From the NCBI GenBank assembly GCA_035575925.1, contig DATLXK010000050.1, forward strand, positions 1-64,000: 64,000 nt of DNA, in the 5' to 3' direction. The first letter of the stretch is position 1. Every line of letters begins with the position of its first letter. This document shows, in pieces, positions 1 through 8,405 of this stretch. Below the pieces are notes generated by a model. The model did not search any database. It saw nothing but the letters and a program-made list of their open reading frames with translations, and had not been told where the DNA came from. Source of the DNA: DASWTL01 sp035575925 (lineage in GTDB: Bacteria > Bacteroidota > Bacteroidia > Sphingobacteriales > Sphingobacteriaceae). Made by a program: the position numbers and the translations under genes.

Positions 1-80
1 TACAATGACTTGCCCGAGCGGAGTTGCTCAAGAGCTTTCTTTTTCATTTGCTCGTAATCGAGCGATTCTTCTTTCTTCAT
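1..80 (-). CDS. IS256-family transposase, N-terminal fragment
   Basis: The 26 visible residues begin MKKEESLDYEQMKKKALEQL and continue with RSGKSL. As I recall the family, Bacteroidota IS256/mutator-type transposases start with a (D/N)YE...KA(L/I)E.(L/F)..GKSL stretch just before the catalytic domain. The start is the ATG at 78-80. The gene runs off the left edge, so the DDE catalytic residues cannot be checked. Its 3' neighbourhood is unknown; on the right it abuts the 3' end of lpxB. Confidence 0.6.
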   Translation of the reverse strand, partial: MKKEESLDYEQMKKKALEQLRSGKSL

Positions 81-128
81 TATAAACTGTGTTAATAAGT
101 TAATATTCTAACTCGTGACACAGTTTAT
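1..128 (-). mobile_element. Right edge of an IS256-like insertion sequence (partial)
   Basis: The window opens inside what appears to be an insertion sequence whose transposase reads leftward out of the window. Upstream of the transposase start lies an 11-bp perfect inverted repeat (82-92 and 118-128; unit ATAAACTGTGT). I take the outer copy as the terminal repeat, which would put the element boundary near 128. The other end and the target duplication lie outside the window, so completeness cannot be judged. The family assignment rests on the transposase N-terminus only. Confidence 0.55.
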
Positions 129-225
129 TTTACACTCTCAATCTAAATTTCTACTTCTATTAATTTGAAACGCCAGAAAGCCAATCTCCTCAACTAGAAC
201 AGTACCTTAACAGATATTAAGGAAA

Positions 226-1347
226 TCATCTATCCGGATTCGGGCTCATATACTTCACTATCAACTTAGCTGCCCTTTCAGATGCTCCGGCCTCTCCTGT
301 TCGTTCTTTCAGTTCATCATAGTTAATTAGCATACGTGTACAATATAAAGGATCATGTAGCAAATTATCCAGTTCATCAATTACCTTATCGGGATTACAA
401 TCTTCCTGTATTAATTCTTCTACCACTTGATCATCCATAATAAGGTTAACCAATGAGATATACTTAATACTCACCACCATCCTGGCAATGGAAACTGAAA
501 TGGGTGCACCTTTGTAAACCACAACCTGAGGCACTTTTAACAATGCTGTTTCGAGTGTTGCCGTTCCTGAAGTAACCACAGCAGCAATGGAATTAAGCAG
601 CAGATCATACGTTGAATTGAACAACACTTTGATCGGCCGGTCTTTTATATAGTGCTGATAATATTCCTGTGCGAAGGTTGGAGCTCCGGCAATAACGAAC
701 TGATATGCTTTTAAACGGTCAGCAACAAGGAGCATCACCGGTAAAATACGTTCTATTTCCTGCTTTCGGCTACCTGGCAGCAAAGCAATTATGGGCCGTA
801 CATCCAAATTGTGGGTCACTTTAAACTGGTCATCAGGCTGGTGTGCTTCAATAGCATCAACCAAGGGATTACCGATATAGTCTACATCCATATCCCAGCT
901 TTTATAAAAGTCTACCTCGAAAGGAAGAATGCAGAACATGTGATCGACAACCTTTTTAATTTTTAATACACGCTTTTTATTCCAGGCCCAAACTTTAGGC
1001 GAAATATAATAAAACACTTTGATTCCCAATTTCTTAGCAAAGGCAGCCATTTTTAAGTTAAATCCCGGAAAATCAATCAGGATTACGGCATCTGGTCTCC
1101 AGGCGGCTATATCATTTTTTGCATGAGTGAGGTTTCGCAAAATTTTAGGCAGATTCGAAATCACTTCAACAAAGCCCATAAATGCCATTTCGGAATAATG
1201 TTTGGCTATTTCGCCACCCTGCGCTACCATCAGATCGCCACCGAAATAACGGAATTCAGCTTGCGGGTCCTGCTGTTTTAATGCCTGTATCAAATTGGAG
1301 CCGTGCAAATCGCCCGAAGCTTCGCCGGCTATCAGATAATATTTCAT
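226..1347 (-). CDS. lpxB: Lipid-A-disaccharide synthase LpxB
   Basis: This glycosyltransferase condenses UDP-2,3-diacylglucosamine with lipid X to form the lipid A disaccharide at the cytoplasmic face of the inner membrane. The 373-residue protein has the family N-terminus (YLIAGEASGDLHG), the FGG.LM segment, VILIDFPGFNLK, YYISPKVWAW around residues 110-120, LLPGSRKQEI near 190 and the TSGTATLE motif near 260. Length is normal for the family. Its ATG overlaps the stop of the upstream 86-aa gene by four bases, so surE, the small membrane protein and lpxB form one transcription unit. An IS element sits about 100 bp beyond its stop codon. Confidence 0.97.
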   Translation of the reverse strand: MKYYLIAGEASGDLHGSNLIQALKQQDPQAEFRYFGGDLMVAQGGEIAKHYSEMAFMGFVEVISNLPKILRNLTHAKNDIAAWRPDAVILIDFPGFNLKMAAFAKKLGIKVFYYISPKVWAWNKKRVLKIKKVVDHMFCILPFEVDFYKSWDMDVDYIGNPLVDAIEAHQPDDQFKVTHNLDVRPIIALLPGSRKQEIERILPVMLLVADRLKAYQFVIAGAPTFAQEYYQHYIKDRPIKVLFNSTYDLLLNSIAAVVTSGTATLETALLKVPQVVVYKGAPISVSIARMVVSIKYISLVNLIMDDQVVEELIQEDCNPDKVIDELDNLLHDPLYCTRMLINYDELKERTGEAGASERAAKLIVKYMSPNPDR

Positions 1348-1604
1348 TGACGCATTTTATAATACATGAAAATAAATGAACAAATAAAGGTAGAGCCAAT
1401 AATTCCCCGGGCTGTATTTTCTTTATCCTGCCTGAAATAATACCGAACCAGTAAAAGATTAATTGCTACACTGCCGATGTATAAAATATCATCCCTTTTC
1501 AGGAAAGTAACGTTTCGCTTTAATATTTCAACAATGAAGAATACAATGCCGGGCAAAACCAAGCCTAAGGCAATCCCAAGCCAAACATTATCTTTCTTCA
1601 ACAT
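1344..1604 (-). CDS. Small conserved membrane protein between surE and lpxB
   Basis: The 86-residue protein is hydrophobic with about three predicted membrane segments (residues 8-26, 40-56 and 65-82) and no enzymatic motif. Its start overlaps the 3' end of surE by 17 bp and its stop overlaps lpxB by four bases, so it is translationally coupled in a surE-X-lpxB operon. The tight packing argues that it is a real gene. I do not recognise a named family. A function in envelope biogenesis would be inference from the neighbours only. Confidence 0.8.
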   Translation of the reverse strand: MLKKDNVWLGIALGLVLPGIVFFIVEILKRNVTFLKRDDILYIGSVAINLLLVRYYFRQDKENTARGIIGSTFICSFIFMYYKMRQ

Positions 1605-2367
1605 CGAAATTCCAGCTGTTTAACGTTTGCATAGCATGATGCGCTGTCATATCAAATTGAATGGGTACCACTGAAACATAGTGATTTTTCAAAGCCCATA
1701 CATCGGTATCTTCTCCATGATCATTATTCTGAAACACGCCGGTAAGCCAGTAATAATTCCGCTTATGCGGATCTTTACGTTCATCAAATTCTTCGGCATA
1801 CTTAGCGTTAGCCTGACGGCATATTTTTATACCCTTTATTTTCTTTACATCAGGAAAATTCACGTTCAGCAACGTTCCATCCGGCAAACCATGTTCCAGC
1901 ACCTGCTGCGCTATGCTTTTAACATAAGGCAGGCAAAGCGAAAAATCAGCATCGTAAGTGAAATTATCAAATGAAAAACCAATAGAAGAAATACTTTCTA
2001 TGGCACCTTCAACAGCGGCCGACATGGTCCCGGAGTAGATAACGTTGATAGAATGATTTAAGCCGTGATTAATGCCGGACACACACAGATCAGGTTTCTT
2101 ACCTTTAAAAACCTGGTTCACAGCAAGTTTTACGCAGTCAGCGGGTGTTCCCGAGCTCTTGTACATTTCAACATCCGGATACAGATCCACTTTATCCAAA
2201 CGTAATGGCTTGGCAATAGTGATAGCATGGCCCATGCCTGATTGTGGCCCATCAGGCGCCACAACCACCACATCTCCCAATTCTTTCATTACCGAAATAA
2301 GGGCACGAATACCCGGGGCATCAATACCGTCATCATTCACAACCAGAATTTTCGGCTTCTCTTTCAT
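1588..2367 (-). CDS. surE: 5'/3'-nucleotidase SurE
   Basis: SurE is a metal-dependent phosphatase that dephosphorylates nucleoside 5'/3'-monophosphates. The N-terminal signature ILVVNDDGIDAPGI supplies the two metal-binding aspartates, followed by VAPDGPQSGMG and the SGTPADCV and SGINHG segments typical of the family. I chose the ATG at 2367 (259 aa). The open frame extends 18 codons further upstream, but that extension lies in a terminator hairpin and promoter. A TATTTTCG element ends five bases before this ATG, implying a very short leader. It heads the surE-X-lpxB operon. Confidence 0.95.
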   Translation of the reverse strand: MKEKPKILVVNDDGIDAPGIRALISVMKELGDVVVVAPDGPQSGMGHAITIAKPLRLDKVDLYPDVEMYKSSGTPADCVKLAVNQVFKGKKPDLCVSGINHGLNHSINVIYSGTMSAAVEGAIESISSIGFSFDNFTYDADFSLCLPYVKSIAQQVLEHGLPDGTLLNVNFPDVKKIKGIKICRQANAKYAEEFDERKDPHKRNYYWLTGVFQNNDHGEDTDVWALKNHYVSVVPIQFDMTAHHAMQTLNSWNFDVEER

Positions 2368-2371
2368 GCAG

Positions 2372-2379
2372 CGAAAATA
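2372..2379 (-). promoter_or_regulatory. Candidate -7 promoter element of surE
   Basis: TATTTTCG is one base from the Bacteroidota -7 consensus TAnnTTTG and lies four bases before the surE ATG. The same octamer precedes leuS and ftsX in this window. No clear -33 TTTG is visible because a terminator hairpin occupies the upstream DNA. Confidence 0.4.
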
Positions 2380-2389
2380 ACAAAAAGAA

Positions 2390-2416
2390 AGCCGGAAGGG
2401 TTTATATCTTCCGGCT
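2390..2416 (-). terminator. Rho-independent terminator after the lipoprotein/T9SS-tail locus
   Basis: On the minus strand AGCCGGAAG (2416-2408) pairs perfectly with CTTCCGGCT (2398-2390) around a nine-base loop, followed by a T-rich tract (TTCTTTTTG). It separates the upstream lipoprotein locus from surE. Confidence 0.85.
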
Positions 2417-2436
2417 AACAATAAGATTTACATGTT

Positions 2437-2557
2437 TTAATGTTGTATGATAACCTGTTTTTTGATCACGTTCTTTCCTTCAAAAATATGGAGGAAGTAC
2501 GTGCCATCCTGCAAATCGCGTATAATTAAAAGATATTGAAAAGAAGAGGATAATTTA
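2437..2557 (-). pseudogene. Relic C-terminal sorting domain of a type IX secretion cargo protein
   Basis: In a frame different from the preceding lipoprotein, the DNA encodes about 35 residues ending in the segments RDLQDGTYFLHIF and EGKNVIKKQVIIQH. This matches the end of type A T9SS sorting domains, where a (L..G.Y.L.I) strand precedes a lysine-rich KK.(I/V) strand at the C-terminus. No upstream protein body exists in this frame, because the DNA upstream codes the unrelated lipoprotein. It therefore looks like the surviving tail of a lost or replaced secreted protein, still followed by its terminator. The frame stays open to 2664, but residues upstream of about 2557 are probably a shadow of the lipoprotein gene. 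Confidence 0.5.
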
Positions 2558-3070
2558 AAATGATTGTAGGTCAAACCGGCCTTCGGTAAAATGAACGGTT
2601 TGCCCTGACTCACTTTTAAAGACAACATCAAAAGTTCCTGAGAAAATTTTTGCATTTGGGTCAAAGCGGGTTAATTCGACATACCCTGATTGGGAAAAAT
2701 AATGAATTAAGGTACCCGAAGCTGCTCGTATAGTCAACAACCCCGAATTCTTTCCTCCAGGAGTTAAGATTAATTTTCCCTGCTTTAGATTTTCCTCTAA
2801 TGAAAACCCTACTACGGGTCCATCCGGAATTAATACGCTGTTTCCGCCAAAAGTTAATTTAGATAATACAGTATTATACGTTATACTTGGATCTGTAGAA
2901 AGCAAATCCCTTCTTCTCGATACAAAAAGCTTTCCGTCAATATACCCGCCCATGGTATTTTCTCCGGTGGTGGTAGCAGGAGGTAAAGCGTTCAGGTTTT
3001 CCTTTTTACAGGATGCAGAGAGAAGAATACCCATAAGCGGCAGCAGGAATAATAGTTGTATAGTTTTCAT
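2555..3070 (-). CDS. Lipoprotein of the T.GxxV/IxGKxFV family (paralogue 1)
   Basis: The protein (171 aa from the ATG at 3070) has a type II signal peptide with lipobox LLSASC and a lysine-rich +1 region, so it should be exported and lipidated. The mature part shares three blocks with the next upstream gene (3321-3899): LPPAT near the lipid cysteine, T(M/F)GxxxxGK.FV, and a C-terminal SGTF...G..V...EGRFD block. These blocks resemble the Bacteroidota family I know as DUF6252, though that label is from memory. No catalytic motif is visible. A TTG two codons upstream is a less likely start. Confidence 0.75.
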   Translation of the reverse strand: MKTIQLLFLLPLMGILLSASCKKENLNALPPATTTGENTMGGYIDGKLFVSRRRDLLSTDPSITYNTVLSKLTFGGNSVLIPDGPVVGFSLEENLKQGKLILTPGGKNSGLLTIRAASGTLIHYFSQSGYVELTRFDPNAKIFSGTFDVVFKSESGQTVHFTEGRFDLQSF

Positions 3071-3320
3071 AATCAAATTTGTTTAATATGAACTATGTTA
3101 TTAATTAAAGCTATAGTATTTTTTTTGAATATTATATCCCCCTAAAGGTGGATATTTAGAAAAGGTAAAAAAATATAATTAATTGATTTATAGGTAGTTG
3201 ATAAATCAGCTGGTTTTTTGACAAAAACAATGGCGGCGTATTTTTAGTAAATTGCAGGATTTGGTTTTTGGCCGGGGGCAGGAGCTTCAATGAGAAATTT
3301 CATGGTGACTTAACGATTCA

Positions 3321-3899
3321 TTATTTAGTGTAAAACATATCAAAACGCCCTTCTCTCACTTCCACTTTTTCCCCTTTATCATTTACCGCATCAAACCAGA
3401 AGGTACCAGATACAATTTGTTTGGCCTCGTCCAGTCTGGTGATGTGCAGTTCGCCTTTAAATAGGCCTTTAGTGTTAAAATTGTCATCCTTTATTTCCCC
3501 TATCCGATTATATGCGGCATAAATTTCTCCCAACTGGGGGCTATTCTGTAAAGTATATTTCTCACCCTCTTTTATTGCCAAACTGTTAGAATTTATAGCG
3601 ATACTTTCTAAAGGATCATCACCTTTATTCTTTCCGGAAGCCGATAGATGAAAAAAATATCCTTGAGCAGTAGAAGTGTTTAATTGCTGGTAATAGCTTT
3701 GTAGTGTTGGTGGGCCAAAATTTCCAAGCTGATACTTGTGGACGAATGCTTTACCATTCACCAGGCACCCGAAGGTTCTTCTTCCTTCCTGAGTGGCGGG
3801 GGGCAATTTATCTATCGGCTCCTTTTTGCAGGATGCAGAGAGTAGGATACCCATAAACGGCAGCAGGAGAAGAATTTTTAAGATTTTCAGAATAGCCAT
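3321..3899 (-). CDS. Lipoprotein of the TFGCLVNGKAFV family (paralogue 2)
   Basis: The 192-residue protein starts at the ATG at 3899, giving MAILKILKILLLLPFMGILL followed by the lipobox LLSASC. The frame stays open upstream to 4013, but that part includes the csbD terminator and is not coding. The mature sequence has LPPATQEG, TFGCLVNGKAFV and a C-terminal SGTFWFDAVN...EGRFD block. It is a tandem paralogue of the lipoprotein at 2555-3070 with a near-identical signal peptide, which suggests local duplication. The function is unknown; location is predicted as periplasmic or surface lipoprotein. Confidence 0.78.
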   Translation of the reverse strand: MAILKILKILLLLPFMGILLSASCKKEPIDKLPPATQEGRRTFGCLVNGKAFVHKYQLGNFGPPTLQSYYQQLNTSTAQGYFFHLSASGKNKGDDPLESIAINSNSLAIKEGEKYTLQNSPQLGEIYAAYNRIGEIKDDNFNTKGLFKGELHITRLDEAKQIVSGTFWFDAVNDKGEKVEVREGRFDMFYTK

Positions 3900-3973
3900 A
3901 TTTGTTATTGCTGAGATATCAAAAGAAGGATTTCTATCACTGCCACCGTGCATCAACAGCAGATTAATTTGAG

Positions 3974-4005
3974 CAAAAAAAGAGCCCCGATATAATCGGA
4001 GCTCT
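3974..4005 (-). terminator. Terminator of csbD
   Basis: On the minus strand AGAGCTCCG (4005-3997) pairs with CGGGGCTCT (3989-3981) with one G-U pair, followed by seven T residues. It begins seven bases after the csbD stop codon. Confidence 0.9.
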
Positions 4006-4012
4006 AAATACA

Positions 4013-4198
4013 TTACAAACTGTTTAACCAGTTCACTACTTCATCACGGGCTTTACCCGTTTTTGTTTGTAGTTTTCCCAGTAACTCGTCATCTTTTCCT
4101 TCTGAGTATTCCAAGTCATCATCAGTCAGATCTCCATGAGCTTGTTTAACTTTACCCTTGATCTCATTCCAACGTCCCTGCCATTTTAAATCAGCCAT
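4013..4198 (-). CDS. CsbD family stress-response protein
   Basis: The 61-residue hydrophilic protein carries the whole CsbD-like domain: W..RWNEIKGKVKQ.HG.LTDDDL....GK.DEL.GKLQ..TG..RDEV. CsbD proteins are small abundant proteins induced by general stress in many bacteria; their molecular function is not settled. It is monocistronic, with its own strong terminator downstream. It lies between the acetate operon and the lipoprotein pair, with no obvious functional link to either. Confidence 0.92.
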   Translation of the reverse strand: MADLKWQGRWNEIKGKVKQAHGDLTDDDLEYSEGKDDELLGKLQTKTGKARDEVVNWLNSL

Positions 4199-4263
4199 AA
4201 CTTTAAGTTTAAGTGGTTAAATATTCAATAAAATAACCATTAACGGGCTTACTTTGTTTGCTC

Positions 4264-6174
4264 TTAACTTAATGCTCCGGCTTTTATTTCATCAACCACA
4301 GCCGGATCAAGTAAAGTGGATGTATCTCCAAGATTTGCGGTATCTCCCTCTGCTATTTTACGCAGAATTCGGCGCATAATCTTCCCTGAGCGTGTTTTCG
4401 GCAGACCCGATACGATCTGGATTTTATCCGGCTTGGCAATTGCACCTATTAATCGGGTGACAGTCTGAAGGATATCCTTACGTGTAAGGTCATGGTCATG
4501 TGTAGAGGTTCCTAAAATCACATAAGCGTAAATTCCCTGCCCTTTAATATCATGCGGGTATCCTACCACAGCACTTTCAATAACATCCGCATGCATATTG
4601 ATCGCATTTTCAACTTCTGCTGTACCAATACGGTGACCGGAAACATTCATCACGTCATCTACCCTGCCCGTTATCCGATAGTATCCGTCCTTATCTCTTA
4701 AACAACCGTCTCCAGTAAAATACAGATTGGGATACGTTGAAAAATAAGCCTGGCGGCAACGATCATGATCTCCATATGTGGTACGAATTATGCCGGGCCA
4801 CGGGAACTTGATACAAAGGTTTCCGCTTACACCGTTGCCTTCTATTTCTTTACCGCTTTCGTCAACCAGGCAGGGCTGTATTCCCGGCAACGGCAATGTT
4901 GCATATCCGGGTTTTGTAGGTGTGATGCCCGCAATGGGAGATATCATTATACCCCCGGTTTCAGTTTGCCACCATGTATCTGCAATGGGACAGTCTCCCT
5001 TGCCTATTTTTTCATTAAACCAGTGCCAGGCTTCCTCGTTTATAGGCTCCCCTACCGAACCCAGTTTCTTAAGTGAGCTGAAATCTTTTCCGGCAAGGGG
5101 TTCTTCACCAAAGCTCATTAAAGACCGGATTGCTGTTGGGGCAGTGTATAGAATATTTACTTTGTATTTGTCAACTATATCCCAAAATCTTCCGGGATTT
5201 GGCCAGGTAGGTATTCCTTCAAACATCAGTGTTGTAGCTCCTTGTGAAAGCGGACCATACACAATGTAAGAATGACCCGTGATCCAGCCAATATCTGCTG
5301 TACAGAAAAATACCTCGCCAGGCTGGTATTGAAAGGTAGTGGAAAAAGTATAACCTGCATAAACCATATAACCTGCGCAGGTATGTACTACGCCTTTTGG
5401 TTTACCGGTAGACCCTGAAGTATACAAAATAAACAACATGTCCTCTGAGTCCATTTCCTCAGCCTCACAGGCAGTATTACCCTGTGTTTCTACTTTCTTG
5501 ATTTCATCTTCCCACCATACATCACGACCCTTTATCATAGATACTGCTGTACGGCTTCGGGTAAGCACAATTACTTTATTTACTGATGTACATTGCACCA
5601 GCGCATCATCAATAACAGATTTAAGCGGAATTTCTTTAGTGCCTCTAAACCCTCCGTCTGCAGTAATAACAAGTGAACATTTAGCATCATTAATCCGGTC
5701 GGCAATTGATTGTGCTGAAAATCCTCCAAAAACTACAGAATGGATAGCCCCGATACGTGCACACGCCAGCACCGCTATAGCCAGTTCAGGCACCATAGGC
5801 ATGTATATACAAATACGGTCGCCCTTCTTTGCTCCATTATTCTTTAGAACATTAGCAAACTGGCAAACCTTATCATATAACTGACGATAAGTTAAAACCC
5901 GATGATTTTCTTCAGGATCATTGGGCTCCCAGATAATAGCTGGTTTGTCACCTGATTGAGCCAAATGACGATCAAGGCAATTTTCCGTTATATTTAGTTT
6001 AGCTCCGTTAAACCATTTTATTTCCGGTTCTTTAAAATTCCACTCCAGTACCGAATCCCACTTTTTTTTCCATAAAAAATTATCGGCTATTCCGGCCCAG
6101 AAGTTTTCAGGCTCGGCTATGCTGTAATCATAAACACGCTTGTAATCCTCAAAAGAGTTTATTTCTAAGTTCAT
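4264..6174 (-). CDS. acs: Acetyl-CoA synthetase (AMP-forming)
   Basis: Acs activates acetate to acetyl-AMP and then acetyl-CoA, feeding acetate into central metabolism. The 636-residue length is normal. Visible motifs are the AMP-binding P-loop YTSGSTGKPKG near residue 265, the WWQTETGG motif near 400, the YFTGDG hinge region, and PKTRSGK near the C-terminus, whose lysine (about K598) is the residue acetylated in regulated Acs enzymes. It is the last gene of a yjcH-actP-acs operon, the same grouping as in enterobacteria but with acs last rather than first. It is cytoplasmic. Confidence 0.97.
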   Translation of the reverse strand: MNLEINSFEDYKRVYDYSIAEPENFWAGIADNFLWKKKWDSVLEWNFKEPEIKWFNGAKLNITENCLDRHLAQSGDKPAIIWEPNDPEENHRVLTYRQLYDKVCQFANVLKNNGAKKGDRICIYMPMVPELAIAVLACARIGAIHSVVFGGFSAQSIADRINDAKCSLVITADGGFRGTKEIPLKSVIDDALVQCTSVNKVIVLTRSRTAVSMIKGRDVWWEDEIKKVETQGNTACEAEEMDSEDMLFILYTSGSTGKPKGVVHTCAGYMVYAGYTFSTTFQYQPGEVFFCTADIGWITGHSYIVYGPLSQGATTLMFEGIPTWPNPGRFWDIVDKYKVNILYTAPTAIRSLMSFGEEPLAGKDFSSLKKLGSVGEPINEEAWHWFNEKIGKGDCPIADTWWQTETGGIMISPIAGITPTKPGYATLPLPGIQPCLVDESGKEIEGNGVSGNLCIKFPWPGIIRTTYGDHDRCRQAYFSTYPNLYFTGDGCLRDKDGYYRITGRVDDVMNVSGHRIGTAEVENAINMHADVIESAVVGYPHDIKGQGIYAYVILGTSTHDHDLTRKDILQTVTRLIGAIAKPDKIQIVSGLPKTRSGKIMRRILRKIAEGDTANLGDTSTLLDPAVVDEIKAGALS

Positions 6175-6195
6175 TAATTAAATTGATAGGTGTAT

Positions 6196-8121
6196 TTAAG
6201 CTTTAAATTGTTCTGTATTATTATTCCTTATTTGCTGAGACATCAGGGAAACCAGAAAAACGGTAATTACTGCTAAAGGAAACGAAATAATTGCCGGGTT
6301 GTCGAGTTTATGGATCGCGTTGGCGGTATCTAAACCATAACGATCCCACATAGTTGGTGAAGTCAGAATTATCCCGAGCGAGGAAACAATACCAACTATT
6401 ATAGACCATGCTATTCCTTTTGCTGTTGTTTTCTTCCAGAAAAGCAAGAATAGTATGGCAGGAAGATTAGCGGAGGCTGCTATTGAAAATGCCCATCCAA
6501 CTAAAAAAGATACGTTCATGCCTTTAAATAAAATTCCCAGTGCAATGGCAAAAACCCCTACTGCAAAAGCAGAAATTTTACCCGCACGGACCTTTTTTTC
6601 ATCGCTCAGGTCGAGTTTCATGTAACTATCCATTAGGTCGTGCGCTATAGCCCCCGAAGACGCAATGATTAATCCGGCCACGGTACCTAATATAGTAGCA
6701 AATGCAACAGCAGAAATAACAGAAAATAATACTACCCCAAAGGCACGGGCAAGAAGAGGAGCGGCCATATTGCTGGATTCTACATCCAGCACACCATTAA
6801 CTGCAGCACCCAAACCTAAAAACAAAGTAAGTACATAGAACGCTCCAATTGCTGCAATTGCAAGTATGGTTGATTTCCTTGCATCCCGTTGCGATTTAAC
6901 TGTGTAGTACCTGATAAGAATATGTGGCAAAGCTGCCGTACCCAGAAATAACGCCAGCATTAATGAAATAAAATCAAGTCTGCTCCAGACACTGGCACCC
7001 TTCCCGATTTTATACTTCAGACCCGGAAGCATAAAATCTTTTCCTGATGTGATATTCTGGGAGTATACCGTTACCTTTTTGCCGTTATCTGTAAATTTAG
7101 TCTCTGAAAACCGCACGATCTCACTTTTTTCAATAGTTGAAAGAAACTCAAAAGGGCCTACCGGTCCGGATCTATTTACCTCTTTACCATCAACAATGAT
7201 TTTGCTCATGTGCCCAACCTGGTAAAACTTAGCTTTTGACTTTGGTTCGCCATTATAAAGCTTGGAACCGTTATCTCCTTCTGAAATAGAAAGCGCTTCT
7301 GTTAAGGTGTACTTCTCCTCTTTTTTCACCAGATCGAACCATCTTTCTACACCACCTTTCTCCAGCTTAACAAAATTCTTACCCTTTACTTCATTCTGGC
7401 TAACTACTTTCCAATCTTCTGCTCTTACTACTTTACCATTAGCAACTTCGGGCGACAGTATCGCAAATTCATGATATGGCTGATCTTTATGATCCGGTTT
7501 TAAAGTAAAACCGTTTTTAAGAATATAAATGGTCAGAATAGTAGATAAAACGATCAACAATCCGCCTTTTATAAACTGAACATATGTTGTTGAGGTCATA
7601 CCGGCGCTTGCAACAATAATTATTACAACCATCCCTACCAGCACCACACCAACCCAATGAGGAAGCCCCAGCAGTGGCGTAACAAGATCGCCGGCACCCA
7701 CCATTTGAGGGATAAGATAAAAAATGGAGACTATCAGCGTACTGATTGCTGCAGTTAGTGTTACAGCACGCGATTTAAACGTGGAGTTAAGGGCATCAGT
7801 AAATGTATATTTTCCAAGCCGTTTAAGTGGCTCAGCTATAAGAAATAGTGCTACAACCCAGCCTGCAAGAAATCCTATAGAATACAGGAAGCCATCAAAT
7901 CCTACAGAGGCAATCATTCCGCAAATGCCCAGGAAAGAAGCCGCCGAAAGATAGTCGCCGGCAAAAGCAATTCCATTTACAGCCCAGTGTATTTGACCTC
8001 CGGCAGCATAATAAGATGCAGCAGACTTGGTTTTACGGGCAAAATAAAATGATAGCCAGAGAACGAAACTTACAAATACGATAAAAAACAGTAAGGCTAT
8101 ATACGATACTCCGTAAATCAT
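6196..8121 (-). CDS. actP: Cation/acetate symporter ActP-like sodium:solute symporter
   Basis: This member of the SSS transporter family should import acetate with sodium. Its roughly 13 hydrophobic segments include the YYAAGGQIHWAVNGIAFAGD region and SAASFLG near residues 60-65, which line the sodium/substrate path in the family. At 641 residues it is about 90 longer than the E. coli protein. The extra length is a hydrophilic stretch at about residues 210-375 between membrane segments, likely an exported loop. It overlaps yjcH by four bases and lies 21 bp upstream of acs, which supports acetate as substrate; other short carboxylates cannot be excluded. Confidence 0.88.
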   Translation of the reverse strand: MIYGVSYIALLFFIVFVSFVLWLSFYFARKTKSAASYYAAGGQIHWAVNGIAFAGDYLSAASFLGICGMIASVGFDGFLYSIGFLAGWVVALFLIAEPLKRLGKYTFTDALNSTFKSRAVTLTAAISTLIVSIFYLIPQMVGAGDLVTPLLGLPHWVGVVLVGMVVIIIVASAGMTSTTYVQFIKGGLLIVLSTILTIYILKNGFTLKPDHKDQPYHEFAILSPEVANGKVVRAEDWKVVSQNEVKGKNFVKLEKGGVERWFDLVKKEEKYTLTEALSISEGDNGSKLYNGEPKSKAKFYQVGHMSKIIVDGKEVNRSGPVGPFEFLSTIEKSEIVRFSETKFTDNGKKVTVYSQNITSGKDFMLPGLKYKIGKGASVWSRLDFISLMLALFLGTAALPHILIRYYTVKSQRDARKSTILAIAAIGAFYVLTLFLGLGAAVNGVLDVESSNMAAPLLARAFGVVLFSVISAVAFATILGTVAGLIIASSGAIAHDLMDSYMKLDLSDEKKVRAGKISAFAVGVFAIALGILFKGMNVSFLVGWAFSIAASANLPAILFLLFWKKTTAKGIAWSIIVGIVSSLGIILTSPTMWDRYGLDTANAIHKLDNPAIISFPLAVITVFLVSLMSQQIRNNNTEQFKA

Positions 8122-8405
8122 GATTGTATCTCCTCTTTATCATTCATATCATCTTCGTAGCGTGAACAGAGATAATTATATAAAATCCCCAGCAAAACTG
8201 CGAACAGAATGAGTCCAAAGCCATAAATAATAGCTAAATTAAGGCCCATCATTACTTCCTGACCTAATAATTCGTAATTCAGCACTCCGATTGCTACAAA
8301 CCCTGCATAGAAAAACAGGTATAAAAAGAAAAACCAAACTCCCAATCTTGCCTTCTTTTTTGCAGCATTGTCAATGCCTGTTTCAGCAGCTGGTTTATGA
8401 AGCAT
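8118..8405 (-). CDS. yjcH: DUF485 (YjcH-like) membrane protein
   Basis: The 95-residue protein has a charged N-terminus (KKKARLG) followed by two membrane segments (residues 22-44 and 56-80), the architecture of DUF485/YjcH proteins encoded beside acetate permeases. A role as accessory subunit of ActP is suspected but not established. It is the first gene of the operon, and its stop overlaps the actP start (ATGA). Confidence 0.85.
   Translation of the reverse strand: MLHKPAAETGIDNAAKKKARLGVWFFFLYLFFYAGFVAIGVLNYELLGQEVMMGLNLAIIYGFGLILFAVLLGILYNYLCSRYEDDMNDKEEIQS

Noticed and set aside
3244..3303. A 19-codon frame on the minus strand just after the second lipoprotein gene (MKFLIEAPAPGQKPNPAIY).
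   Set aside because: It is short, has no terminator or conserved motif that I recognise, and could easily be chance.
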